Assembly: GCA_002794735.1 (NCBI GenBank)
Contig: NBAZ01000005.1
Location: 124,001 to 188,000, forward strand
Length of the DNA stretch: 64,000 bases
Reading direction: 5' to 3'
Source: Pyrrhoderma lamaoense
Taxonomy: Eukaryota > Basidiomycota > Agaricomycetes > Hymenochaetales > Hymenochaetaceae
This document shows positions 51,610-64,000 of this stretch, one piece after another; position 1 is the first letter of the stretch; the number at the start of each line of letters is the position of its first letter. Both the position numbers and the translations under genes were made by a program. Under the pieces are notes generated by a model. That model was given only the letters and a program-made list of their open reading frames with translations. It searched no databases and had not been told where the DNA came from.

Positions 51610-53293
51610 CGTTGCACCGACGCTAAGCGAGTGCTTGTGGCGCTCTCAACGCTTAGCTGGTGTTGTGTCTCACGAATGTTGTCGAAGAGGAGGTCGTCGT
51701 CGTCGTTGGACTCAAGCTCAATCTCTCATGGAAGCGTGGAGAACAGTTTCTATATATGGAAGTATGCTACTCGATTGGGTGCTTTGCTTATGTCGGCATA
51801 TGTGTACTGGATTCGGATGGCTCTTCATCTTCTTCTGCCGAAACTCCTACTAAATATGAATTTACTAGTGCTCGTAAGATTTTCTCCCGCTTCCATTGCA
51901 CACTACTTTTACAGAGAAAACAGGCATTGTCGTAGTCATCAGGCCTAAAGCAAAGTTATTTTTGACTCTGTATTTGCTCCTGCAGTATAGTACCTTCTCG
52001 TGAACGCATAATCGCCCCTTTTAGCGCTCGTGTCTAGCTCTAAGATGAGGTCAATGCGTGTCTTCTAAAACACGGAAATTATAAATCTAAATTTACTAGT
52101 GCTATTATGGAACATCCGGAGGATCATCAATACCCTGTGATTGAGTAGCCTTTTGAACGTGATCACGCTTCCTCTCCGGATATAAGCCTGTATTCATCTC
52201 GAGTCAAGTTCTCGTCCCCATTCCTATCCCTTCCTTGAATGATGTGTATGGTTATGGTATAATACCATGAATCTTCCTTATTATTCATCGTTTTTATCGC
52301 TCTAATTTATGCTGACCTAGTGCTAGGAGTTGAGGGCCCTAGAACCACTAGGAGAGATTGAACTCCGATCTTTGATGTGAGTATTCATTCTTTCCCCGTG
52401 TCCATGCCCAATACCGGATAGTTATCACCCCCGCCCGTGTCTCGAGGGAGTATCTTGACATGATCCTAACTCATGTAATCCTAGTGAGTATCAGCCTATC
52501 TATCAATATCGTCTTTTAGCATCTTACCTCATAAATAATTTTATTCGGTAAGCTTCGCTGATTGAACAATGGGAAGGAAACCATCACTACTTTCTTCCTT
52601 TCCCACTTATGATCCACCGATACGAGTTTGCTGTGAAATTACGGCCATCGGAGGTGAGGTCCTGGATGCGTTCTGACCGCTACTTGACACCTAAATTGTA
52701 GCCTGGACAGTCAAGATGGGCCAGCAGGAGTGACGGTCCGAAACAGGAAATCCTCGGAATCGAGACCATCAGACCCGTGGGCAAATAGTATTAGATAAAA
52801 GATATGAGCAGTGGAAAAAAAAAAGGAGAAAAAAATAGCCCTAAAGGTGGATTACATATAGTATATGGTAATAAAAAGGATGACGGATATCGTTTCAGAG
52901 GTTTAGAGTCACTGAGAGTGTTTGATACTCTGTCTCTGACTGGGCATGGCTAGGGTTTACTTCCGCGTCAGATTGGTTACGTGTGGTTCAATTGTTTTGC
53001 GTGTTCTGAGAATGACCTCTAAGGCATAAAAAGAGCAAAATTGCGATGTTAAATGAGAGATAAATGAGCAAGTTAGATCAGTGAAGAATGATGTGTATTT
53101 GCATAGACAATATTACCTGAATAAAATAAAAAGGGCAAACTCAGAAAGGGGTCTCACGGAGCAAGCAGGTCACGGCATGCGAACAAACAAACAACAGCTT
53201 TCGGTCTGTCGCTCACCAACATCGCCCAGTTCTCCCAGTAACCCCCTTCATTCTTTCTCTTTGTCTTGCACGTCGTCTCTAACACCACCGACG
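51610..53293. promoter_or_regulatory. divergent intergenic region, MYST gene / LAMMER kinase
   Basis: 1.7 kb with a CT/GA-rich portion near the MYST start (likely its 5' UTR). The open frames on the + strand at 51560-51950 have no coherent protein character. The kinase frame is open upstream to 53081, so its start could lie further 5' than 53294. Confidence 0.35.
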
Positions 53294-55359
53294 ATGCAGA
53301 CGGCCATTCAGCCTCTCGCGCCTCCTCATTATACTCCTCAACACCCTCATAGGCCCCAATACCATCCCCATAAGCCCATCAGTTCCACCATGACGAGAAC
53401 AGCTGCGTCGGGTACTAATCTCCCGCTGCCCCTGCCAACTCCTCCTGTAGCCAGGAAACGCAAGCGCCCACCTCAGTATTCTGTTTCTTATTCTGAAGTC
53501 CAGGAAATCGATACAAATGGCAAGATGCGGGAGGTCATCGTCATTGAAGACACCCCACCTCCCCCGGCTACTATCTCCCCGGCAGTCAGCTCGTCAACTG
53601 GCGTCGGTGGCTACTCTCTCTCAATGCAACCTCCCATATTTGGTGTCCCAGTCCGTACTCGAGCTCAAAGAGCTGCAGATGCTCAACCTATTAATAACAG
53701 CACTTCCTCCTCTGGTCTCTCTGCTCCTGTACTCAAGAAGAGGAAGCGTGAGCTTGAGCCTGTGACAACTTCCAAGAGACCTCCAATCAACACCACAAAA
53801 TATGTACAGAACTTTACAAACGGAAAGATTTGGCCAAATGCAAACGGTAACACTACGGGTACAACTGATGATGTGGGTTCAGACCCCTAGATTCATAAGC
53901 GATAACGAGCACTTTGACTAAGTACACTTTATCTAGACAACAAAACCGCAACCTTCTTGTGATGACAAGGAGGGTCACTACATCATTAAACCCGATGATA
54001 TGATCTTCCGACAATGTAAGCTATCTCTTGTTCTCTAGACAAAACAACAGCTAAAGTCTTTTATTGTTGTAGACCGGACGGTTAGACTTCTAGGGCAGGG
54101 TACATTCGGGAAAGTTGTTGAAGCTATCGATACAACCAACCAACGGCGGGTGGCAATTAAAATTATCCGCGCTATTCCCAAGTACCGTGATGCTAGCAGG
54201 ATAGAAATTCGAGTTCTCCAGAAGCTCAAGGAACGTGACCCCAGTAATAAGAAGTATGCGTCGTCTGTCTTTCATCTTTGATGCGGTCTAATAGTAATCT
54301 TAGTAAATGCATACATCTACTGCATTGGTTTGACCATTGTAATCATATTTGTCTGGTCTCTGAGCTCTATGGGATGTGTGTGTACGATTTCCTCAAGGAA
54401 AATGACTTCCAGCCGTTCCCACGAAGGCATATCCAAGAGTTTGCTCGTCAACTCCTCGGCAGCGTTGCATGTCCGTTTTCTGTTGTCCTCCCACTCCCTC
54501 TTTTCTGATGTTTTACTTCTAATTCTAGTTTTACATGATCTTCATCTTGTCCATACAGACTTAAAACCCGAGAACATTCTTTTAGTTCATAATTCATACC
54601 GTACTGTAACCCTACAAAACACGTCCAAGGTTTGTCTAGACCACATACCCAAGTAACGTATGGTTTTCTCACACGTTCTTGAAATACAGCGTGGCGCTTC
54701 GCATAGACAAAAACGGATATTGGAAAGCACAGACATTCGACTAATCGATTTTGGTAGTGCCACATTTGAAAAGGAGTATCATTCAACTGTTGTATCAACT
54801 AGACATTATCGCGCTCCAGAAATAATTTTGGGTCAGTAATGAAGAGCAATATTGTGTTACAATAATGCTAACGTCCTCTCCGTAGGACTGGGCTGGTCCT
54901 ACCCATGTGATGTCTTTTCCTTGGGATGTATCCTAGTCGAATTTTATACCGGTGTTGCCCTTTTCCAGACTCACGACAATCTTGAGCACTTAGCCATGAT
55001 GGAGATGGTGATGGGTAAGATGCCAGAACGCTTTGCACGATCAGGGGCAAGGTCGAAACCAGAGTTCTTCAAAGAAGGAAACAAGTTAGATTGGCCAAAG
55101 CCGAAAGTCTCGCGTCAAAGTAGAAGAGATGTGCGTGCTACACGTAGCCTTGCGGTAAGATATAAGTTATATGACTATCTCTTTGGCAATTCTAACATTC
55201 CGGTCTTAGGAGCTTTTACCCGCCCTCGATGTATATAATCAAGAATTTTTCGATTTGGTTCAAAAACTACTCTCATTTGATCCTGCTGAACGGATAACCG
55301 TCCGTGAAGCTCTTCAACATCCTTATTTCAGCTTGAATATTCCTATGGAAGACGTCTGA
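53294..55359 (+). CDS. LAMMER (Clk-type) dual-specificity protein kinase
   Basis: This is an orthologue of yeast Kns1, S. pombe Lkh1 and animal CLK kinases, which phosphorylate SR splicing factors and growth regulators. Exons are 53294-53872, 53937-54015, 54073-54253, 54304-54470, 54529-54629, 54690-54831, 54886-55154 and 55210-55359, totalling 1668 nt (555 aa). The N-terminal 190 residues are disordered with basic nuclear signals (ARKRKRP, KKRKRE). Catalytic motifs: [11 protein letters not shown] glycine loop, VAIKIIR lysine, [10 protein letters not shown] catalytic loop, LIDFGSAT for DFG, RHYRAPE activation end. The family signature [11 protein letters not shown] is exact at its core. The C-terminal lobe ends in [14 protein letters not shown]. 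The frame is intact. Upstream in-frame ATGs exist, so the start is the weakest point. Confidence 0.93.
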
Positions 55360-58300
55360 TAGAGCACTTACCGTCAACACCCTCTTTATTTTTTTACCTT
55401 CGCTGTCTTCGCTACTCAGCAATTGTTCATATTTTATGCCCTAGTTTGGCTTATGTTTCAACACCACGCATTTTTGGCATGCTCTATTTCGCCGGACGGC
55501 CTTGAATCACATCTTCGATTTGTACTATGTCGACTATTACATGCAGCCAACAACACTTGCACATCCGCATCTCTCACAAGTCTCATTATTCCCATATCCA
55601 TCTTCCGTTTCCATTTCTTGTGCAGTACCAGTATATCCACATGTCGTCCAGGACTTTAGAGGGCACTTGTCGTGCGTGGAAGGAGGCAACAGTCTCGTGT
55701 CGCGTTATTATTCATGTGTAACAGTATCGTATCTCTCCATCTCCTTATTTGTTATCAATAGGCGCATATCTTACTCCCGAAGTCAAAACAATAGTGTATG
55801 GCAATATTTGTTTTTTTGAGATGGTCCACGTTTACACATTGTGACTGGTATGCATACAAGTGAAGGGATTGCAAAAGATAAATGTCCGATATCTTCGTTA
55901 ATCCTTCAAGACTAGATTATCGGAATGATTATCCATAACATGGGTCAAGAATGATATAATCAAATGCTGTTATTCTGGATCAACAAGTGGAAACTTACAA
56001 GATATGAATGCACAAGCAAAGACAATCTTGTTGGGAACAAGGGGAGATTGTATCACTAGGTGTGAATTTCAAATATTGGTTTTCTAATGCAGTCCCGATT
56101 ATGCATGCAACACCATCAGCTCGAAAGGTGCAGTGGAAAATGATACCGTGCGTGTTTTTTACTCGTTTCAAAATCAATGGCGTATCACCCACATTCACTG
56201 ATGTAAGATCGGCTAGTCTAGTTGAGAAATGGAAGCAGAAACATCAACCTTACATTGGTCTACTAGGCTACTAGGCTAGGTGTTCGTCGATACAATGAGA
56301 GGGCGAACAATGAGACGGGGATGAATGACATCAAAAGTCAAAACGGAATTGTGAGTTTTTTCTTTGTCTCTTTTTAGAAAGCCGAAAAGAGCTCTGAACT
56401 CGGCTTTATCTCGTGCAATATCGATATTGTCAGCTCATATGAAGTGGGATTCGATTAAGGGAAGAAAATGCAGCTTCGTACGGGCAGATTTCATAAGGAA
56501 GCCTCCCGGATTTTTCAGTCGTTTCTAAGAAAAGATATCTCAACTCTCCGCATTGCCCGCTCAAAGCTGCTTATATAAAACGCCTATTAAGTCGCCAAGC
56601 CCCTTCAACGTGAGGTCAAACTTCCTTTCATTGTTTTCATATACAATACATATATGACGACTCTATATGATTCTATATAAAGACTCCGCATCGGCAGTGA
56701 ACGAACATCCTATCTCTGGCGGGCGTACTTAATTTTTGGGGAAGGAGGAATACAAAGGAGAGGGTGGGAATAGGTTGATCTTATCCACTCTTCTTTGGGG
56801 AGGAAAAACGAGGTTTCGTGGAGAAATGAGAATCCGAGGTGACCGACGTTGCCAGAGTGTTGGGAGATACAACTGGGGTACCGTTCCTGCGACCGCAGGT
56901 GATAAGTGAGATAGTGTGTGTATATGTATGCGTGCATGCGTGCGTGTGTGTTCGGTTTAGCCGTGAAGTGTCGACCGGAAACAGAGTGGATATGGGACGA
57001 GATAACACGCAGTGACGCGGAAGGGAGGGGGAGACGAGTGGGATGGTGGCCGAGATCGGGAAATATATATCATTATATGTATAGGGAGACAAGATTTCGA
57101 TACTGTATCATTCATATGGATGCATATATCTCATTGTACCTACCGTACTTAGATATCATAGACATCATCCCGTCCAACTTGGAAGATCACACTCATTAAA
57201 ACTTCCACTCTTTATCAAATTTATCTTGCTGTATCTTCTTTCGTCCCGACTCTCTATCAATTTCATTCATCCCCGTCCCGAGGGTTAAGTTCTTCAAAAT
57301 ACTCGCACGTGTAAATAAAATCCTAAACTCGGACTCAATAATGAGAAGGGAAAAAACAATATAAATAACCAGGGACAGGTCAATTATTAATTCTATTTTT
57401 TGTTTCTCGCTGCTTTGTTAAGGACTGTTTATCTACTTCTGAACATACTAGGGAGTAAGTGTTTCGACATCATGGATTTACCCTGTCTTTGGTATAAATG
57501 TCGATGTGGGTCGTGTTGAATACTTGTTTCTTTGGATTTCGTTATCTAAGCTAACATGATAAGGCACAACTAGGTACACTAGTGTATTTGTTATAATATA
57601 TTGAAATCTAGGACCTCGACTGCTCGACCTTCTATGCTTACATCAGTAAGCCGTACAAAGGTCAGGCTACCTTTAAGCTGAATTTAAGTCATACAAAGGG
57701 GGTAGGGGGATTGAGGGGTGGACAAAGGGTGGGAACAACGTAATATTTATAAATCTCTTTAACGGTCCGGCTGAGTCCTCCATCTTCCAATTCCTAACCC
57801 AATTTGATTGGCTAAAGAATTGGGGTTGAGAAAAAGTTTCTTTTAGGATCACAATTCATTCGCATCCACTGATATTAGTAAACAACCTTTTTTATGCATG
57901 ATTGCAGAGAGGAGTTTTTTTAAAGGGACAGCTCTGGTGGAGCTGTGCCTACCTTATATTGACTTATTGATTAAGTTTAGACTCAATCAAAAATCAATAA
58001 AATGAAATACTTATTATTAATATTGTATATAAATCGCTGTGATTGCGACAATGAATGGGAAACCCTCCTAAATCTATTCTTTCCCCCCTTGTTAATCTAT
58101 ACCCGATGACATAACCATGTAAAAAAAGAGAAGAAAAAGATAAATGCACTCAGGTTGTGGACTAATTGTACATATACAGCAAGCTATCTTTGGACGAACA
58201 TGAAAAGAGTGAGTATGAAAATCGTAAGTAACTAGTATCTAAAAGCAATGTAAACCCCTTATACTAGCTAGCAAGGTACAAAGACGATCAACGTCAATGC

Positions 58301-58385
58301 ACACAGCGCAATAGTATAACAATTGCAGCAGGTACATCTCGGTAGAACCATCATCACATTGAAGCCAAAAAGACTATACGACGGA
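55360..58385. other. intergenic, 3.0 kb, convergent 3' ends
   Basis: Short frames only (the longest, 56008-56274, has no domain). A TG/GC-rich microsatellite lies at 56913-56951. A C/T-rich tract flanks 57700-57760. No RNA gene or mobile element seen. Confidence 0.45.
56913..56951. repeat. TG/CG-rich simple repeat
   Basis: GTGTGTGTATATGTATGCGTGCATGCGTGCGTGTGTG-like alternating purine-pyrimidine tract, interrupted. Confidence 0.55.
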
Positions 58386-60334
58386 TTACACGAGCGTAGC
58401 CAATTGGATAGTATTCTTGTCAACGTTCGTGGAGAAGTAGGCGTTCTTGAGGAAAACGTCACCAACGAGCCATTCAGTTGCACCACCAATTTGACCTGAG
58501 CTGATACCAGAGACACAGTCACCTGTGAGATCGTTCTGATCAACAGGGAGGAAGAGTAGGTCACTAGCATTGATTGCAAAAGACTGGCCACCGAATGTAA
58601 GAGCAACGCTTGCAGTAGTTGTGCATGGAATCGTGAAACTTCCTTGTCCAGCGTCCTGGGCACCAGGAATAGCAGCATGAATAGCCTGAGCATCGGCATC
58701 AGGAGCAATGATAAGGGTGGTACCAGTGTCAAGAATAGCAGTGCGTCCTTGAAGACCAACGTCCTGTCCATCAACAGTGAATGAATCTACAGCAGCCTCC
58801 CAGAAGCCTTGCGTGTTTACGTTATCAAGTGTCGTGAGGGTAGACGCATCAAATTTCGACTAGGCAAACAATGGAAGAAGGGTCAATTTCGGCGTTAGCT
58901 TAAATAAGTACGGAAAAAACCCACAGAATCAAGACCACCGAAGGTCACTTCTCCATCATTGTTACCGTCAGAAATACGTCCGAGTTTGAAGGAAGTGATT
59001 GCAGCCGAGATGTCACCTGCTTTGGCAAGCGACTCCACGGGAGTAAGCACTCCCTGGTTGGAGAGGGTGGATTGAGCTAGTCCCATAAGACCATCGAAAG
59101 TTGTACTATCACTTGAGAAATCCACACTCTCAGTATTTGCAACACCAAAAGTATGTGTCTTGAGAGTGAGTCCAGCGAAGCTCAGGTCGTCCGTGACAAT
59201 ATCACCCGAGACGTGTCCAGAGCCGTATGTAACTTCGAATTGCTTGCCAGTATCCACAAAGGAGGAAGAAGACTGAGATCCAAGGAAGGTATGGTTACCG
59301 CAGTCACCTCCGCCTGTTTCAGCTACACAGTTCTCACTTCCGACCCAAAGATCAGCGGAACCAGAATCCATAAGAAGCTTGAAGTCTTGGCCAGGAGTAC
59401 CGATTTGGACAGTCGCAACGTAGCCAACATCGTTCGCTTCGATGTCGAGCCCAAGTGAATCGCTAGCAGTTGGGTCGTCAGCTACGGTCAAACCACCATT
59501 AACGGCGGCATTCAAGTCCACCTCAGAAAACCCGGCTCTAAACAGATGTTAAGTCTTTTACAAATAAAATTGACAGTAGAAATTTCTTCTTACCCTCCTG
59601 TATCACTTGTCGCAGCGGCGGCAGCGGTAGCAGTAGCGGCAGCACCTATTGGATCAAAGAATGATGTTAAAAACTATTCAGCCACAATAGATTTATAAAA
59701 ATCAAACTAGCCTTGATTGTTATTTCCTCCTCCTCTGTGGTGCTTAGCAAGTTCGTTTTCCTTGCTACTAGCCCACGAAGTAATGGCACTGAGAATATCA
59801 CTGAGAGTAAAGGACTGTCCTCCATCACTTGCTGCATTGTTCGTTCTAACACTAGCCTTGTTACCCTGGCTCAATGTGTTTACCGGGTTTACTCCTTGAC
59901 GGTTGAAACGCTTTTCTTCTCGCTTTCCAGAAAGGCTTGGGCGACCACCAGGAGGAATATACATACGCTTGCGGAGGTTTTCACGTAACTCAAGGTCCGA
60001 TGGAGGAGCACGGCCCGTCATTCGAGCATGGCGTCTCAAACCACGGTTGATGTGCTGTTGAAGAAGCTATATTGATAATAATAATACAAGGTAGGCGATG
60101 TTTATAGAAACCAGTTTAAAATTAATCATTTATAATTAGCCAACCACAGAATACAAGGCAAGTTAAGTCACGTACCAATTGAGGATGAACATCGTCCCTT
60201 TGAGGGATGCGCTTGAGAGGGAGGGTAATCAACCCAGCATCTCGTCTATATGGACGAGCCACAGCATTTTCACCGAGAGAAAGAGCAAGAAGAAGGCTTG
60301 CCAGAAGCGCTGAGAAGGAAAGAACGAGCTGCAT
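58386..60334 (-). CDS. secreted pepsin-like aspartic protease (A1)
   Basis: Exons on the minus strand are 60176-60334, 59712-60066, 59594-59645, 58925-59537 and 58386-58859, totalling 1653 nt (550 aa), no frame break. A signal peptide opens the protein (LVLSFSALLASLLLALSLG), followed by a long basic propeptide of about 190 residues. The mature enzyme has both active-site triplets, LLMDSGSADLWVG and AILDTGTTLI, with Tyr in VTYGSGHVSG as the flap residue. SFTIPC and WLVGDVFLKNAYFSTN are usual C-lobe landmarks. First triplet is DSG and second DTG, as in many fungal members. The second intron appears to use a GC donor (CAAG|GCTAGT). It ends plainly, with no GPI or membrane tail, so it is probably fully secreted or vacuolar. 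Confidence 0.92.
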
Positions 60335-60380
60335 TTGTTTTTATTATGCGAGATTCAAACTTCAGAACTAAATGCTTGCT

Positions 60381-60390
60381 GTATATATAT
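60381..60390 (-). promoter_or_regulatory. TATA box of the aspartic protease gene
   Basis: The minus strand reads ATATATATAC about 50 bases upstream of the ATG at 60334. Confidence 0.4.
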
Positions 60391-62283
60391 GAATAAAAGG
60401 CCCTAAGTGAAGTGAATTAAGAAAAGGATGAGGCACCGGGCCTTAAAGGAAAGTAAGGTGATGAAAGAGGGAAGGAGGAAGAGAGGAAGGAATGAAAGTG
60501 AGGACAAGGAGAACTAGCGGTCTATTTGTACCTTGAGGCCATTGTGTGGTACCCATGGCTTTCGCCGAGGCCCTGTGCATATGAAAAAGGAAAGCTTGCT
60601 TTGGTTTCTAATTCTTTTTTGATTGTTCTATGTCGGCTGGCGTTACCATCATCATCATCGACTACTGCGGATGCGGTGACCGTATAGAGCAACGAGCAAC
60701 GGCAACATGCATATGCACACCACTTCACGTGGGCGAATTAACATCTACAGCTCATGATCTTACATCAAAATTGTCTTACTTCTGTCCACTAGTGGAGGTA
60801 GAACAATCCAAGTGTTTGATCTCGCTCCGTTGTTCTTCTGTCATTTTTCGGACGTGATGACAGAGTAAAAAATGTTTTTCGGTGAAACACCATTTACGAC
60901 CGTTATTCATTATAGTAAAATGACTAATTATCGTCTGGCAGCAGCACGGTACCTAAATTCTCCAGCTCGCATGGTGCGGCAGCCGTGCAGTTCACCTCCG
61001 CATTTCATCACAGCACTCAAGGCTCATCTTCGGAATCATTCAATTGGACTGTTCCTTGGCCAATCTTATTTTTGCTGTTCCTGCCTTTAGTCCGCTGTTT
61101 TGGTAATGTAAGTAAACCATTTCCGACCGTCCCACACTGATGTGTTACACAACAAAAGCGGTCTCCATCAATCTTTAGTTTACTCCCGAAAAGAACAAGT
61201 AATCTGGCTTTAAATATATCTTTATAGCCTTCTCGCTCTAAATAACTCTATGCTTATTATATATAACATGTTGACTTCGAGCTTCGGTTTTGTTGTCAAG
61301 GTGATTCTAGTTACTTAGAAGGAAATTAATTTTAGATATTCCCCTTCTAGGACTGCCTGTATCCTGGGGGCTGAGCACCCGCCGCTTGCGACTTCAGCAA
61401 CCGCTATATTTCACTTCTTAGCTTATTACTAAATTATCTAATGAGTCCATCTAAAAGTGATTTTGATGGATATATCTATCTTGTCTCCTGGTTGCTCTTG
61501 ACTAAGCCACTGATTGATTCCAAGTCTGACGCTCCCGTTCTTGGACAGCTTGGCGTTGTACAGTACATGCACTCATGAGTACGCACAGATAAATTACTCC
61601 CCACTTTTCCTCCTGTTGGATTTCATTACTTTCAAAAGTCTTTTGAACTTGGTGAAGTAGTGGATGAGATGTTCACTGGAGACAAACATCTTTAAAACAA
61701 AAATGCTAGGTAACCTCTCATGGTAACAACACGCCTACACAACAAGTAATGTATGCACTTCAATGAAATCTTTGGATGAGAGTGCCTATGGAACTACGTT
61801 CAGTGACTAACTTCCAATCTAATCTTGCAGTGATGTTCTTGTTATCAGAAACATAAAGTTGGACAGTATTCGGATCGTAAGTACAGTAGACAAAGTCTCT
61901 CAGCGGGTAGCGAAGGTTTCCAAATTGTTATTATGAACGCAAGGTCACAACGTTGAATCTTCAGACTACGTTGTACTGCTTCCAAGTTAATTCTATAATC
62001 ACATTTAAGAGCGTTCCTTATCTCGTTGTTGAGTTGTTAGGATATCTCGTATCACAAAATAGGAATACATCAACAACATGTACATTTTGAGCCAGTATTG
62101 TAGCTTGCAGTTTAAAATTTGTCTCCACTGCATATTTGTGAAGTTATTGTATTATACGACGTATATCTGAATAAATTTGTCATACTCATTACGTAACAAG
62201 TACTCATAAATTTAGGCTGCAGCTCAAGGTATTTCTTCCACAAACTCATCTACAAGGAACTAGTCAACACGTATCTATCAGCT
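60391..62283. other. intergenic, 1.9 kb
   Basis: Divergent flank between the protease and Dph4. A purine-rich tract (GGAAGGAGGAAGAGAGG) lies at about 60470. No further gene was supported; frames up to 75 codons lack any motif. Confidence 0.4.
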
Positions 62284-62769
62284 ATGACCGTAGTTAACTC
62301 GAAAGAGACCTATTATGACGTCCTCCATATCCAATCAACTGCATCACAGGCCGAAGTCAAAGCCGCATATCATCGAGTTTTACTTTCAGCCCACCCTGAC
62401 AAGAATGTCAATTCTGCACAGGGACCTGAAAGCTTTGATATCGCTAGATTACAAGACGCATATAAAACCTTGTTTGATGCAGAATCTAGAGAATCCTACG
62501 ATGCATCTCTGTTGAGATTGCATAAAGGATCCGACAGCACTTCTACACGAGCTGGTCCTCGTCCAGCGCAAGTTATCTCACTCGAAGAATTCTCAGTCCA
62601 AGAGGGTGGTGATATCAGTATCTGGACTCACGGCTGCCGGTGTGGTGGCACATACGAAATCACAGAATCTGACTTGGATAGTGATCGGCATCTGATTGCT
62701 TGCGAACAATGTTCAGAAGTGGTGTACGTTGGTTACGAGGTCTTGGAAGATGGAGAGGATGACTGTTGA
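62284..62769 (+). CDS. DPH4: Dph4-like J-protein with CSL zinc finger (diphthamide synthesis)
   Basis: Single-exon gene, 161 aa. Dph4 (yeast Jjj3) supports the Dph1-Dph2 step that makes diphthamide on elongation factor 2, supplying iron or electrons through its zinc finger. The J domain at residues 9-78 reads TYYDVLHIQSTASQAEVKAAY with HPD in SAHPDKN. The C-terminal CSL domain reads CRCGGTYEITESDL followed by CEQCSEVVYV, giving the C-x-C and C-x2-C zinc ligands. Length and order match the family. Being intronless is unusual among its neighbours. Confidence 0.92.
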   Translation: MTVVNSKETYYDVLHIQSTASQAEVKAAYHRVLLSAHPDKNVNSAQGPESFDIARLQDAYKTLFDAESRESYDASLLRLHKGSDSTSTRAGPRPAQVISLEEFSVQEGGDISIWTHGCRCGGTYEITESDLDSDRHLIACEQCSEVVYVGYEVLEDGEDDC

Positions 62770-63491
62770 TTGATTGATTTTACCGGGAAAGAGATGGATA
62801 AGAACTACATTATACTGATATGGAACATCACCGGCCACTCTGTCGCGGTAGATTCCTGTGAACGCATTGGAATTGTAGTCACGTCAAGGCGAGAAGCTCT
62901 GGTTCAGCACATGTTTGGCATAATCAATCCTATATACTCTCTCAGAGAGACGCTTGTCTAGGGGGTAATCTACGCCATGCCGATCACCACTCAAACATCA
63001 TCGTGAAGCTAATAAGCCTTTCCAAGTGATGTAGAATTGGCGAATTCGAACATAGAACTGGTCCGGGTTACGTTTTCTGTTTCAAACCCGAATAATCCTT
63101 GTAGCCCCTTCATATCTTCCACATCGGTTAATGAAGAGTGTGCAGCATTGAACATGTGCTTTGCTGACTGTCTCGTTTCAATGATCGGATCTTTAGGCTG
63201 TTACGCATTTGAAAACTTAGTTTGAAACGAATATCTTGATTGACTGATGACAACGTATGAGTTTTCTCTGTCCTAAGCGTCGAATGAAATAGAAGGCCTT
63301 TTACTTCTCTAAGGCGCACAGCATAGGCCTACCAAAAGCTGATATAAAAACACCTGTGCTTTCCTATATTTTATCTTGACTTCTCCTTTCGTTTCATTGT
63401 CCTGGGTCTCCAAATTGGTATAGTTGGTTAACAACATCGACGGGTGACATCATATACTCACAATTGATTAACATATAGATAACTGATAGCA
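62770..63491. other. 3' flank of Dph4, no gene seen
   Basis: Short frames only. A fragment near 63415 looks like a tRNA D-arm but has no matching acceptor stem. Confidence 0.35.
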
Positions 63492-63623
63492 ATGCTTTTC
63501 CGGGTTCTTCCTCTCCTTCCTCTCTTCTTTGTCTTTTCCAGTGCACTCTATATACCAGTAGTACGTACAAACCTCTGCATAGTTGCTTATCCCAATGGCT
63601 CATGTAATTATTCAGGCCCATGA
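63492..63623 (+). CDS. possible small secreted peptide
   Basis: An open frame of 43 codons starting MLFRVLPLLPLFFVFSSALY, a good secretion leader, followed by about 20 residues with two Cys and an N-glycosylation site (NGS). It is too short to judge by coding statistics. It could be a chance frame or the first exon of a longer gene that continues to the right. Confidence 0.25.
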   Translation: MLFRVLPLLPLFFVFSSALYIPVVRTNLCIVAYPNGSCNYSGP

Positions 63624-64000
63624 GAGGGGAAATCTTCTAGAAGTAGAAAGGATCACTAAAAAAGACGTGGACGTCTCTCTTTTCGGTTCGGGAAGGATCA
63701 ATGTAGGAGTTAGCTGCCACGAAATGAAACTTTCGTGTATCTAATATTCACGCATACATAACACTCAGAGGTTCCCCTGCAATTTCCATCCCATCTCTTA
63801 ACCTTATCATTTGTTGGACATTTCTTGTTTCTAGAACTCACGGATTCTCTTGTTATGCATGCGTTTCCCTTATGTATCATATTACTCACTAGATTTTTTT
63901 CTCAATAATCATCACTCATCTATACTCATTACCGAAACCAATAGCTAAGGTCTTCTTCAGGCCTCATTCCAAAGAAGCCTTCCATTAAAAGCAACAAGAA
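63624..64000. other. right end of window, no gene seen
   Basis: C/T-rich sequence of promoter-like composition. A gene may begin beyond the edge. Confidence 0.3.

Noticed and set aside
56008..56274. 88-codon + strand frame
   Set aside because: No motif, no intron-exon context and no supporting neighbour; likely chance.
63405..63500. tRNA-like start (GGTATAGTTGGTTAAC resembles a D-arm)
   Set aside because: No complementary acceptor stem, no anticodon stem of the right size and no standard T-loop GTTCRANYC within range.

Overview
The window is nuclear DNA of a filamentous basidiomycete, most likely an agaricomycete. The genes are cut by many short introns (about 45-90 nt, GT-AG, often GTATGT/GTAAGT donors). 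The products include a Zn2Cys6 transcription factor, a fungal DyP-type peroxidase family, a LAMMER kinase, a tandem-PHD MYST acetyltransferase and a DUF6533-like seven-helix membrane protein. The DNA is fairly AT-rich. No rRNA, confident tRNA, transposon or CRISPR array was seen.

Layout. 1-567: 5' part of a Zn2Cys6 factor (-), running off the left edge, followed by a gene-free stretch of about 6.5 kb. 7.1-10.0 kb: a two-PH-domain protein (-) and acyl-CoA-binding protein (+), divergent. 12.8-19.7 kb: a kelch-repeat single-pass membrane protein and a proline-rich WH2-like coiled-coil protein (both -). 19.9-27.5 kb: a Nudix CoA-diphosphatase-like gene (+), a Sis1-type DnaJ (-), a VTC1-like DUF202 protein (+), a RING protein with a SUMO-interacting motif (-) and a DUF4604-like protein (+). 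28.1-36.0 kb: three tandem DyP peroxidase units (damaged, intact, decayed). 36.1-41.8 kb: an alpha/beta hydrolase (-), a disordered basic/acidic protein (+) and makorin (+). 43-46.5 kb: two small proteins and a DUF6533-like membrane protein. 46.9-55.4 kb: a tandem-PHD MYST acetyltransferase (-) divergent from a LAMMER kinase (+). 58.4-60.3 kb: a secreted aspartic protease (-). 62.3 kb: Dph4 (+). The rest is intergenic.

Two signals stand out. First, a run of genes between 12.8 and 29.5 kb (kelch, WH2-like, Nudix, VTC1-like, RING, DUF4604, DyP copy 1) and probably the DUF6533-like gene can each be read through only if single bases are restored, almost always in a homopolymer. With one base restored at each place every reconstructed CDS length is a multiple of three. 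Other multi-exon genes in the window (ACBP, PH, Sis1, hydrolase, makorin, MYST, kinase, protease, DyP copy 2) need none. This looks like a local consensus-quality problem rather than pseudogenisation. Second, the DyP units share a 332-nt tract that is identical base for base while neighbouring exons have diverged, which points to gene conversion.

The genes are mostly unrelated housekeeping and regulatory loci, not a pathway cluster. Several pairs are divergent with short shared promoters (36972/37101, 19687/19855, 22378/22791, 8994/9427). All exon borders were read by eye from splice signals and frame continuity.
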